A model generated the notes under the pieces. The model saw only the letters and a program-made list of their open reading frames with translations. It was not told where the DNA came from and made no database searches. The translations under genes and the position numbers were made by a program. Shown piece by piece: positions 17,122 to 28,122 of a DNA stretch of 64,000 nt. Location of the stretch: NCBI GenBank assembly GCA_964440655.1, contig CAYTTA010000003.1:50231-114230 (forward strand). The letters are read 5' to 3'. The DNA is from CAYTTA01 sp964440655 (lineage in GTDB: Bacteria > Bacteroidota > Rhodothermia > Balneolales > Balneolaceae). The stretch's first letter is position 1. Each line of letters starts with the position of its first letter.

Positions 17122-18147
17122 ATGAGACCTCTATCAACCCTTACCTTCATTCTGGCAGGAGTGCTGCTGGTCTCCTGCGGCCGGTCCGATTCCGATCAGG
17201 CAACCGCCCAGACCCCCGCCGACGGGAAAGTAATCTCGATCGAGGAGTGGCGGGTGCCGTGGGACGGACGTCCCCGTGATCCCTATGTATCGCCCGACGG
17301 CCGTATCTTTTTTGTCGGCCAGCAGACCCACTACATCGGTTTTTTCAATCCGGAAACGGAACAGTTCGGCCGTCATGATCTGGAGGAGGGAGCCGGACCG
17401 CACACCGTGGTTGTGGCCGATGACGGTACGCTCTGGTACGCCGGCAACCGGGCTCGTCACATTGGAAAGATGGATCCGGACACCGGTGAGATCGAAAAGT
17501 TCATGATGGAGAGTGACCACCTGCGGGACCCGCACACCATGGATTTCGACCGGAACGGAAACATCTGGTTTACCGCCCAGGGGGGAAACGGCATCGGGTA
17601 TTTCAACGTCCGGACCGGTGAGACCACCGTGATTCCCGTACCCACCGAACGGGCCCGCCCCTATGGCATCGTGATGGACACGGAGCTCCGGCAGCCCTGG
17701 ATCGTCCTCTTCGGGACCAACAAACTGGCAACGGTAAATCCGGAAACGATGAAGCTGGAGGAGATCGAGCTCCCGCGGAGTGAAACCCGGCCCCGCCGGC
17801 TCGCCGTCACCTCGGATGGAAATATCTGGTACGGGGATTATGCAGCCGGCTACCTGGGGCGGTACAACCCCTCCACCGGAGAAATTGACGAATGGCCTCT
17901 GCCTCAGGGTCCGGAAGCCCGCCCCTATGCCGTGACGCGCGATCACCGCGACCGGATCTGGCTGGTGACCACCGGTACCGACCCCAACTATTTTGTCGGC
18001 TTTGATCCCTCCACCGAAGAGTTTGTCGCCTCCGAACCGATCGAAAGCGGTGGCGGTACGGTCCGCCACATGGTCTTCCATCGTCCGGACCGGGCCATCT
18101 GGTTCGGAACCGACACCAACTATCTCGGACGGGCCATCGTAAACTGA
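17122..18147 (+). CDS. Vgb-like beta-propeller lipoprotein
   Basis: 341 residues. Lipobox VSCG (Cys19) marks it as a lipoprotein. The remainder has repeating blades such as GTLWYAGNRARHIGKMDP, GNIWFTAQGGNGIGYFNV and GNIWYGDYAAGYLGRYNP, the signature of virginiamycin B lyase/SMP-30-like six- or seven-blade propellers. Vgb itself linearises streptogramin B; a lipid-anchored envelope version more likely has another lyase or sensor role, so no resistance function should be assumed. The ribosome site GGAG lies before ATG 17122. The stop overlaps the next start (TGATG), forming an operon with a CxxCH protein and an NhaC antiporter. Confidence 0.85.
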   Translation: MRPLSTLTFILAGVLLVSCGRSDSDQATAQTPADGKVISIEEWRVPWDGRPRDPYVSPDGRIFFVGQQTHYIGFFNPETEQFGRHDLEEGAGPHTVVVADDGTLWYAGNRARHIGKMDPDTGEIEKFMMESDHLRDPHTMDFDRNGNIWFTAQGGNGIGYFNVRTGETTVIPVPTERARPYGIVMDTELRQPWIVLFGTNKLATVNPETMKLEEIELPRSETRPRRLAVTSDGNIWYGDYAAGYLGRYNPSTGEIDEWPLPQGPEARPYAVTRDHRDRIWLVTTGTDPNYFVGFDPSTEEFVASEPIESGGGTVRHMVFHRPDRAIWFGTDTNYLGRAIVN

Positions 18148-18791
18148 TGACTCGTCTCTTCTTGCAGATGGGAGGAGCGGTGCTCCTCCCTTTTGTTGTG
18201 GGCCTCTCTCTGGCCGTGATCTCTCCGCAACCGGCCCGGGATGCGGCTCCCTTTTCAGGTACGTCTTCCTCCCACCTTGAGGACTTCAACGAAATCCTGA
18301 GATACCCCGAGCAGCTCACCGGTCCCCTTACGGGAGGTTTCGGAGAGGCGACCTGCCACTCCTGCCACTTCGACTACGATCTCAACCAGCCGGAAGGAAG
18401 CCTTGTACTGGAAGGCATCGACCACGCCTGGCTGCCGGGCAGACGTTATACCTTCACCATCAACGTAAGCCGGGAATCGCTCGGCAGAGGGGGCTTTCAG
18501 ATGAGCGCCCGCTTCCCCGACGGCAGCCAGGCGGGCCGTTTTGAGCCAAAAGACGAGAGAGTTACCTTTACGCAGAACGTTCCCGAAGGACTCCAGTACA
18601 TCCAGCACTCGGCCGGTGGTGTCGAACCCGTTGAAAAAGGCCTCGCTTCATGGAGTTTCGACTGGGTGGCGCCTCAGGAAGGCAACGAGACCATCCTTTT
18701 GCACATTGCCGCAAACGCCGCAAACGGGGACCGTTCCGAATTCGAAGACTGGATTTATCTGAGCGAGATCACCCTCCGTCGGGATGAATGA
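18147..18791 (+). CDS. exported mono-haem (CxxCH) Reeler-like domain protein
   Basis: 214 residues with an N-terminal hydrophobic export leader (AVLLPFVVGLSLAVI). One c-type haem attachment motif is present: CHSCH at 70-74. The rest is a beta-rich domain, with WLPGRRYTFTINV and GGFQMSARFPDGSQAG, resembling the Reelin-N/choice-of-anchor type found in Bacteroidota cell-surface proteins. The lone CxxCH may bind haem c or simply coordinate metal. It overlaps the preceding propeller gene by one base and the next antiporter gene by 8 bases, so all three are translationally coupled. Function unknown. Confidence 0.75.
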   Translation: MTRLFLQMGGAVLLPFVVGLSLAVISPQPARDAAPFSGTSSSHLEDFNEILRYPEQLTGPLTGGFGEATCHSCHFDYDLNQPEGSLVLEGIDHAWLPGRRYTFTINVSRESLGRGGFQMSARFPDGSQAGRFEPKDERVTFTQNVPEGLQYIQHSAGGVEPVEKGLASWSFDWVAPQEGNETILLHIAANAANGDRSEFEDWIYLSEITLRRDE

Positions 18792-20343
18792 GTTGAAATA
18801 CTATTTTCTGAATCGGTTCGGAAGTGAAAAGACCCGTCGTAAAATCTACGTCGGAGGATTCCTTGCCCTGATCCTGGCAGGCATCTTTTTGTCCGACCTC
18901 ATCCCTCTCCGGGATGGTCACTACGGTTTCTGGTCGATACTCCCTCCGCTTGCCGCCATCGTTCTCGCCTTCTGGACCCGGGAAGTGGTCAGCTCCCTCT
19001 TTATCGGAATATGTCTCGGAGGGATGATCTCGGGGAGACTCAACATTGTACAGGAGTTTCTAATCCCCTCCATCGGGACGGAGAGCTTTGCCATGATCCT
19101 GATGGTCTACCTCTGGGCGTTGGGCGGGCTTATCGGGATCTGGACCCGTACCGGCGGCGCGGAATATTTCGCCGTCCAGGCAAGCAGGAAAATGGTCCGG
19201 GGGCCAAGGTCCGCAAAGTTCTTCACCTGGCTGATGGGGATCGTTTTCCATCAGGGGGGCACCATCTCTACGGTACTCACCGGTGCGACGGTCCGTCCGG
19301 TAGCCGACAAACACCGGGTCTCCCATGAAGAGCTCTCCTACATGGTCGACTCGACCGCATCCCCCATTGCCACGCTTATCCCCTTCAACGTCTGGCCCTT
19401 CTATGTGGCCGGACTGACAGTCGGGCTCAACCCCCTCTTCGAAACCACGCAGCAGGCGGTCGCTTTCTTCTTCTCGGCCCTTCCCTACAATTTTTACTCC
19501 ATCTTCGCTGTCACCATCACACTTCTCTTCGCGCTGGAAAAACTTCCATGGGTGCCCGGAAAAAAGATGAAAGAAGCGATCCGACGCTCCCGGGAAGAGG
19601 GTCTTCTCGACCGGCCCGGAGCCTCTCCGATGGCATCCGGAGAGCTCACCCTGCAGCAGGTTCCGGAGGGATACAAACCGGGCTACATTGACTTTTTCGG
19701 CCCCATCGGGGCTCTCCTCGGCACGGCCATTATTCCATATCTGGTCACCTACTACCTTCTGGGGCGCCGGGAGGATCCCACACTTCTGATTGCCGAAGCA
19801 TTTGTCATTGCCGTTCTGGTCGGATTTCTCATCGCACTGGCCAAAGGAATGAAACTGGAAGAGGTGATGAGGGGATTCATCGACGGGTGCAAAGGAGTAA
19901 CGATCGGGGCGATCATCCTGGCGCTGGCCGTCAGCCTGAAGGAGGTGACCGAAGCGGTGGGAACGGCCCGCTATGTGGTCGATCTTGCGGGGGATCTCAT
20001 CTCCCCCGTTGTCCTTCCCGGCCTGCTGATGGTACTCTGCATCATCATCGCCTTCTCCACCGGCACCTCCTGGGGAACCTATGCCGTGGTCTTTCCGGTG
20101 GCCGTTCCCCTCGCATGGTCGGTTTTACCGGACCCTTTCTTTATGACCCTCTGTTTTTCCGCCGTACTGGGAGGGGCCGTGGTGGGGGACCAGTGCTCCC
20201 CGATCTCCGACACCACCATCCTCTCTTCACTGGCCACGGGAGCCGACCTGATGGATCATGTCTACACCCAGCTTCCGATCGCTCTTTCTGCCGCCGCCTT
20301 GGCTATGCTCAGCTATACAGCCCTTGCCGCTCTCTTTTTATGA
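18784..20343 (+). CDS. NhaC-family Na+/H+ antiporter
   Basis: 519 residues with about 12 membrane segments. Family signals include FHQGGTISTVLTGATVRPV, STASPIATLIPFNVWP, and near the end FSTGTSWGTYAVVFPVAVPL and GDQCSPISDTTILSS. NhaC-type proteins exchange Na+ for H+ (some are malate-lactate antiporters). A start at 18784 overlaps the CxxCH gene. An antiporter of this type suits a saline habitat. Coupling to a propeller lipoprotein and a haem-motif protein is unusual and suggests a shared job in the envelope. Confidence 0.88.
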   Translation: MNELKYYFLNRFGSEKTRRKIYVGGFLALILAGIFLSDLIPLRDGHYGFWSILPPLAAIVLAFWTREVVSSLFIGICLGGMISGRLNIVQEFLIPSIGTESFAMILMVYLWALGGLIGIWTRTGGAEYFAVQASRKMVRGPRSAKFFTWLMGIVFHQGGTISTVLTGATVRPVADKHRVSHEELSYMVDSTASPIATLIPFNVWPFYVAGLTVGLNPLFETTQQAVAFFFSALPYNFYSIFAVTITLLFALEKLPWVPGKKMKEAIRRSREEGLLDRPGASPMASGELTLQQVPEGYKPGYIDFFGPIGALLGTAIIPYLVTYYLLGRREDPTLLIAEAFVIAVLVGFLIALAKGMKLEEVMRGFIDGCKGVTIGAIILALAVSLKEVTEAVGTARYVVDLAGDLISPVVLPGLLMVLCIIIAFSTGTSWGTYAVVFPVAVPLAWSVLPDPFFMTLCFSAVLGGAVVGDQCSPISDTTILSSLATGADLMDHVYTQLPIALSAAALAMLSYTALAALFL

Positions 20344-20539
20344 TGATGATGATGCCGCGGTTATTATCGGGGCGGCTCTGCAGAAAGAGGGTCAGTTCTG
20401 CAAAGAATCAGGTTTTAAACCGGGGTGTCCAGGGATCGGCGGATTTGGATTTCAGCATTCTCACATTCCAGGCAACCGGCATTATTTGGCGGCCACCGTG
20501 GGGCATTGAACAACACTTTTATTTCAGATGGAGAATCCG

Positions 20540-20547
20540 TAAATTTG
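20540..20547 (+). promoter_or_regulatory. candidate -7 box for carA
   Basis: TAAATTTG fits the Bacteroidota sigma-ABfr -7 consensus TAnnTTTG exactly. The -33 element is weak (TTTT near 20517), so this is a candidate only. Transcription from here would cross the hairpin at 20615-20651 before carA. Confidence 0.35.
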
Positions 20548-20614
20548 CCGGGATTTAAACAGTTTGCATGAAGGAGTTGGTCCATTCGTTTCCGCACACT
20601 TTGATCTGGTTCAG

Positions 20615-20651
20615 AAAAATCCGACACGGGATCCGTAGTCGGATTTTTTTT
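20615..20651 (+). terminator. strong hairpin plus T run upstream of carA, possible attenuator
   Basis: AAAAATCCGAC pairs with GTCGGATTTTT, with an inner ACGG/CCGT stem around GAT and a single bulged A, followed by eight T. It is a classic intrinsic terminator in structure, but lies about 185 nt upstream of carA inside a leader rather than at the 3' end of a transcript. It could either end the antiporter transcript or act as an attenuator for carA expression. Confidence 0.8.
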
Positions 20652-20835
20652 GACCTTCAGGCTCCTTTCACTTTTTCATCGGACCCCTTCCTTCCTGTTA
20701 AGGGGTCCTCTCTGCACTTCCCGGACACCCGCCACGGAAATCATCCGGAGGCTCCTGTCCAACCTTTCAAGATACCGGTCCGGAAACCTGCGGCCCGGCA
20801 CACTTGCGGCAAACCCGTTAATTGCACAATGCATC

Positions 20836-21957
20836 ATGACACACCCAGACGATAAAGCCATTCTCGCCCTTTCGGACGGTACGGTTCTAACCGGAAAAGC
20901 GATCGGCGTCCGGGGAACCACCGGTGGCGAGCTCTGTTTCAACACGAGCATGACCGGTTACCAGGAGATCATCACCGATCCCAGCTACTATGGGCAACTG
21001 ATGCTGATGAGCTACCCGCACATCGGAAACTACGGAACCGTGGAAGGGGATGACGAGGCAGACCGTGTTATGATTGCGGGACTGATCGTCCGGGCCTTTT
21101 CCCATGAATACAGCAATCCCAATGCATCCGGCAGCCTGCAGGAGTACCTGATCCGGCATAACGTAGTGGGCATCACAGGGGTAGACACCCGGAAGCTGGT
21201 CCGGCACATCCGGACAAAAGGGGTGATGAACGCCGTCATCTCCTCGGAGATTCTTGACGAGGAACGCCTGGTCGGAATGGCCCGCGAGTGGGACGACATG
21301 GAGGGGCTGGAGCTCGCCAGCAAGGTGACGCGCAAAGAAGCCGAGACCTACCCGGCCCGGGATGAAGAGATCTGCCGGATTGCCGCTCTCGACTACGGGA
21401 TCAAACGGAACATGATCCGCAGTTTTACTTCGCGGGGATGTACCCTGCGTCTCTTCCCGGCCAACGCCGACCTGGAGGAGATAAAAGAGTGGAGTGCCGA
21501 CGGCTACTTTTTCAGCAACGGTCCAGGCGACCCTCGCGCTTCGGCCTCCTATGCCCTTCCGGTGGTGGAGTGGGCAAAATCGACCGGTAAACCCCTCTTC
21601 GGGATCTGCCTGGGGCATCAGCTGATGGCTCTCTCCGAAGGGATCGGAACCCGGAAGATGTTTGTAGGCCATCGAGGGGCGAATCAGCCGGTCAAGAATC
21701 TGGAGACCGGCCTGGTAGAGATCACCACGCAGAATCACGGGTTTGCGGTGGATGAGAATGAGGTGGATCCGGCCAGGGTGGAGATTACCCACATCAACCT
21801 CAACGATCAGACCATCGAAGGCCTCCGCTACAAGAATTTTCCGGGCTTTTCGGTCCAGTACCATCCGGAGGCCTCTCCCGGCCCGCACGATTCAGCCTAT
21901 CTTTTCGATCAGTTCATCGCGATGGTCGAAGAAGGAAAAAAAGAACTAGTTGACTGA
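20836..21957 (+). CDS. carA: carbamoyl-phosphate synthase small subunit
   Basis: 373 residues from ATG 20836 (MTHPDDKAILALSDG), which matches the family's usual N-terminus; the frame extends upstream but is not typical coding. The N-terminal domain has TSMTGYQEIITDPSYYGQ. The glutaminase domain shows the nucleophile FGICLGHQ and the QYHPEASPG His/Glu pair. CarA hydrolyses glutamine and passes ammonia to CarB. carB starts 62 bp downstream. Expression is probably controlled by the upstream leader hairpin. Confidence 0.96.
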   Translation: MTHPDDKAILALSDGTVLTGKAIGVRGTTGGELCFNTSMTGYQEIITDPSYYGQLMLMSYPHIGNYGTVEGDDEADRVMIAGLIVRAFSHEYSNPNASGSLQEYLIRHNVVGITGVDTRKLVRHIRTKGVMNAVISSEILDEERLVGMAREWDDMEGLELASKVTRKEAETYPARDEEICRIAALDYGIKRNMIRSFTSRGCTLRLFPANADLEEIKEWSADGYFFSNGPGDPRASASYALPVVEWAKSTGKPLFGICLGHQLMALSEGIGTRKMFVGHRGANQPVKNLETGLVEITTQNHGFAVDENEVDPARVEITHINLNDQTIEGLRYKNFPGFSVQYHPEASPGPHDSAYLFDQFIAMVEEGKKELVD

Positions 21958-22019
21958 CCGGCCGGAATCCATTCCGGAAACAATAACAGACAGAAAAACT
22001 CCCTAGACCCTGAAGCTTC

Positions 22020-24844
<2,825 letters not shown>

Positions 24845-24848
<4 letters not shown>

Positions 24849-26029
24849 AAAACGTTGTCGTCGCATTTGGGGGTGTCTCGCCGGAGCATGAAGTCTCCGT
24901 CCTGACCGGAATGCAGGCCTTCTTCGCCCTGGACGAAAAGGAGTGGAACCGAATCCCGCTCTATGTCTCCAAATCGGGAAGATGGTATACAGGCGATCAC
25001 CTCACGAAGCTCGAGAACTACGAAGATCTTGCGGAAGTGACGCGCAAGGCCACTCCCTGCATGATTGCCTGGGACGAGGTGGGCCGGCCGGTACTGAGGG
25101 ATCTGGATGGAGGGCTTTTCCGGAAACCGGCCTCCCGTCCTCTCGATATCATGCTGCTCGCCTTCCACGGAGGAGCCGGGGAGAACGGTTCGTTTCAGGG
25201 ACTTTGCGAGCAGTTCGGCATTCCCTACACCGGACCGGACCTTCTCTCCTCCGCCATCGGAATGGACAAGGTGCTGGCCAAGGAGCTCTGCCGTCTCAAC
25301 GGAGTGCCGGTTGTGGAGTCCTGCCATTTCCGTGAAGTGGAGTGGATCGATCAGGCCGATGCAATCCGGAACCGGATCGATGCGCTGGGATGGCCGGTCG
25401 TGGTCAAACCGGTCCGTTTGGGAAGCAGCATCGGGGTGGCAGTCGCTGCCGACCGCAAAGAGCTGGATGAGGCGGTAGAAGCAGCCTTCCGGTATGATGA
25501 ACATATCCTGGTCGAAAAAGCGGTCCAACCTCTCATGGAGATCAACTGTTCGGTCCTCGGAACACCGGACAACTGCCGTGCGAGTGTGTGTGAGCGCCCC
25601 ATCGGCAGCGAAGAGCTGCTCTCATTCCAGGACAAATACATGAACGACGGGGAGGGATCGAAAGGGATGGCCTCCGCATCCCGCGTCATCCCGGCCGATA
25701 TTCCCGACGAGCTTACCCGCTCCATCCGGGAAACCTCGCAGAAAGTGTTCAGGATCCTCGGGGTCTCCGGCGTGGCGCGCCTCGATTTCCTGGTCAATGC
25801 CGACACCCTGGAGTTCTGGTTCAACGAGATCAATACCATTCCAGGTTCTTTCTCCTTCTATCTCTGGAAAGCCACCGGAACCGGATTCCGTGAATTGCTT
25901 CATGAACTGATCGCACTTGCAGAAGAACGCCACCGGCAGCAGGCGGGGCGGATCCGTTCCTACGAAACCAACCTCCTTAGCAGGAAGGCATCGGCAGGAA
26001 TCAAAGGGCTCAAAGGCCTGAAAAGCTGA
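24845..26029 (+). CDS. ddl: D-alanine-D-alanine ligase
   Basis: 394 residues from a GTG overlapping the carB stop by 4 bp. ATP-grasp Ddl motifs are present: GGVSPEHEVSV at the N-terminus, FHGGAGENGSFQGLCE, YTGPDLLSSAIGMDK, VVVKPVRLGSSIGV, and the closing LEFWFNEINTIPGSFSF. The IPGSFSFYLW ending differs from the IPGFTSxS seen in E. coli DdlB and resembles longer VanC/clostridial-type ligases. It makes the D-Ala-D-Ala dipeptide for peptidoglycan. A further C-terminal 30-residue tail (KASAGIKGLKGLKS) is unusual. Being coupled to carB and nadK is not functionally explained. A related ATP-grasp ligase with another substrate cannot be excluded. Confidence 0.85.
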
Positions 26030-26042
26030 AAGGAGCGGGATA

Positions 26043-26924
26043 ATGACCTTCGCACTGATCGCGGATCCCGGAAAGTACAGTGTGGCAGCCCCTCTCGAGG
26101 CGGTCCTCTCCTGGTGCCAGAGAAAGGAGGTCGGATGCTATGCCCGAAGGGAGATCTATGAGGCGGGAGGGCTCGGACCGAATCCCGAACCGGCACTCTT
26201 CTCTCTTTGCAACGAAGACCGGGAAGCGGTGAGCCGCGCGGACCTCGTGGTGGTCATCGGCGGGGACGGGGCGATGCTCTACACCGCCCAGTTGGTATTC
26301 GATCTGGACAAGCCGGTACTCGGGATCAACAGCGGCCGGCTCGGCTTCATGGCGCATACCCCGAAAGATCAGATCGAGGAGGCCCTGCAGGCTGTTCTTG
26401 ATAAGAACTATACGGTCGATGAACGCTCCATGCTAGAGGCGGTTTCCAGTGGCGGCAACCGCTACCATGCTCTGAACGAATTTCTTTTTTCCCGGAAACA
26501 GTCGATCTCCATGGTCACCCTCAGTGCTTCCTATGACGGACACTACATCAACACCTACTGGGGAGACGGACTGATTGTGACCACTCCGACCGGCTCGACC
26601 GGATACAACCTTTCCGCCGGAGGCCCGATCGTACGACCGGGCACCCCGGTCATGGTCCTCACTCCGATCAATCCCCATACTCTCACCACCCGTCCTTTGG
26701 TTCTCCCCTCCGACCGGACGCTCACCATCCGTGTCGATGAAAATGTGGGTCAGATTCTCTTTTCCCGGGATGGACAGATTGTTGAGGAGAGAGAGGAACC
26801 GTTTGAAGTGGAAATAGGGCACTCCCCTCACCGCATCCGGCTGATTGAGCTTCCCGGACAGAACTATTTTGATACCTTGCGGAACAAGCTGATGTGGGGG
26901 CTGGACTATCGGAAAAAGAAGTGA
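26043..26924 (+). CDS. nadK: NAD kinase
   Basis: 293 residues. The NAD kinase signature GGDGAML sits at 73-79, followed by GINSGRLGFMAH, the NExxF-like LNEFLFSRK, and the second conserved block WGDGLIVTTPTGSTGYNLSAGGP. It phosphorylates NAD to NADP in the cytoplasm. The start is 13 bp after the ddl stop with a ribosome site AAAGGAGCGGG, so carB-ddl-nadK look like one transcript. Confidence 0.95.
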   Translation: MTFALIADPGKYSVAAPLEAVLSWCQRKEVGCYARREIYEAGGLGPNPEPALFSLCNEDREAVSRADLVVVIGGDGAMLYTAQLVFDLDKPVLGINSGRLGFMAHTPKDQIEEALQAVLDKNYTVDERSMLEAVSSGGNRYHALNEFLFSRKQSISMVTLSASYDGHYINTYWGDGLIVTTPTGSTGYNLSAGGPIVRPGTPVMVLTPINPHTLTTRPLVLPSDRTLTIRVDENVGQILFSRDGQIVEEREEPFEVEIGHSPHRIRLIELPGQNYFDTLRNKLMWGLDYRKKK

Positions 26925-26988
26925 TGATGCCGATTCCGGTCACAAAACAGATTCAAACCTCAATATCAACCATAAACACGGAACATCC

Positions 26989-27951
26989 ATGAAAGTAACT
27001 GTTGTAGGAGCCGGAGGAAACGTCGGTTCGACGGTAGCACTTACCGTCGCTCAGCGGGATTTTGCCAAAGAAGTGGTCCTGGTGGACATCGAGCGGAAAG
27101 AGAACGACAAGACCTTCTATCCGTCGAAAGGGCGGGGGCTCGATCAGTGGCAGGCGGCTCCCATTCACGGTTTTGATACGCGGCTGACCGGTACGGTCAA
27201 TTATGAGGATACAGCCGGTTCCGATGTCTGCGTCATTACCGCCGGTGTCCCACGGCGGCCGGGCATGAGCCGGGACGATCTGCTTAGCATCAACGCAAAG
27301 ATCGTGATCGATGTGAGCCGGCAGCTGGTGAAGTACTCACCGGATACCATCATCGTTGTGGTCTCCAATCCCCTTGATGTGATGACATGGGTGGCGCAGC
27401 AGGCGAGCGGTCTCGATCCGAGCAGAGTCCTTGGCATGGCCGGCATCCTCGACACGGCAAGATACCGGGCTTTCCTGGCGCAGGAGCTCGATGTCTCTCC
27501 CAAGGATATCCAGGCGCTTCTGCTGGGCGGCCACGGAGACACCATGGTCCCCCTGCCCCGCTACACCACCGTCTCCGGGATTCCGGTCACCCAGCTGATC
27601 GACGAAGAGAAGCTCGATGCCATTGTGGAGAGGACCAAGACCGGCGGAGGTGAAATTGTCGGGCTGATGGGAACCTCCGCCTGGTATGCCCCCGGTGCAG
27701 CTGCCGCTCAGATGGTGGAGGCGATCATGCTCGATCAGAACCGGATTTTCCCCTGCTGCGTCAGAGTGGACGGCCAGTTCGGGATCGAGGATCTCTATCT
27801 TGGCGTCCCTGTGAAACTGGGACATGGTGGAGTGAAGGAGATCATTGAAGTGGATCTGGACGAAAAAGAGAAGCAGCTGCTACACGAATCGGCGAGTGCC
27901 GTCCGTTCTACTCTTGAGAGCTTCAAAAAGCTCGGTATCGAGATCCGGTAA
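26989..27951 (+). CDS. mdh: malate dehydrogenase (LDH-like type)
   Basis: 320 residues. The NAD-binding GAGGNVGST lies at 7-15. The substrate-specificity loop is GVPRRPGMSR, with the Arg that selects dicarboxylates (malate) rather than lactate. The catalytic His is in LGGHGDTMVPL. This is the tetrameric MDH common in Bacteroidota. It is a TCA-cycle enzyme. 64 bp separate it from nadK; a transcription terminator follows at 28078-28108. Confidence 0.95.
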   Translation: MKVTVVGAGGNVGSTVALTVAQRDFAKEVVLVDIERKENDKTFYPSKGRGLDQWQAAPIHGFDTRLTGTVNYEDTAGSDVCVITAGVPRRPGMSRDDLLSINAKIVIDVSRQLVKYSPDTIIVVVSNPLDVMTWVAQQASGLDPSRVLGMAGILDTARYRAFLAQELDVSPKDIQALLLGGHGDTMVPLPRYTTVSGIPVTQLIDEEKLDAIVERTKTGGGEIVGLMGTSAWYAPGAAAAQMVEAIMLDQNRIFPCCVRVDGQFGIEDLYLGVPVKLGHGGVKEIIEVDLDEKEKQLLHESASAVRSTLESFKKLGIEIR

Positions 27952-28077
27952 CCCTGCCGGGATCCATACCATGATCCGGCCTGTTCCGTCCGGCTTCGTT
28001 CGGGGCACCGATCCGGATCATTACGTTTCAACCACCGAACAAAAACCGAAGACACAGGCTCTTCACTACTTGCACCC

Positions 28078-28108
28078 GGCCCCGCGGAATTCACTGCGGG
28101 GCCTTTTT
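28078..28108. terminator. Rho-independent terminator after mdh
   Basis: GGCCCCGC and GCGGGGCC arms (28078-28085 and 28096-28103) around GGAATTCACT, followed by TTTTTAT on the plus strand. It separates mdh from the convergent flippase gene. Confidence 0.85.
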
Positions 28109-28122
28109 ATTCCCGCACCCGT

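Larger units (their letters stand above)
20344..20835. other. long carA leader region
   Basis: 492 bp between the antiporter and carA, starting with a run of GATGATGATGATG. A Bacteroidota-like -7 box TAAATTTG (TAnnTTTG) is at 20540-20547. A short open frame ATGAAGGAGTTGGTCC starts at 20568 and runs through a strong terminator-like hairpin at 20615-20651, about 185 nt before carA. This arrangement is compatible with transcription attenuation. No stable gene is convincing. Confidence 0.45.

Noticed and set aside
17122..18147. Streptogramin resistance gene (vgb)
   Set aside because: Fold similarity only; lipid anchoring and the operon context argue for another role.
26043..26924. Idea that carB-ddl-nadK is a horizontally acquired cluster
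   Set aside because: Base and codon use match the neighbours and all three are housekeeping genes.
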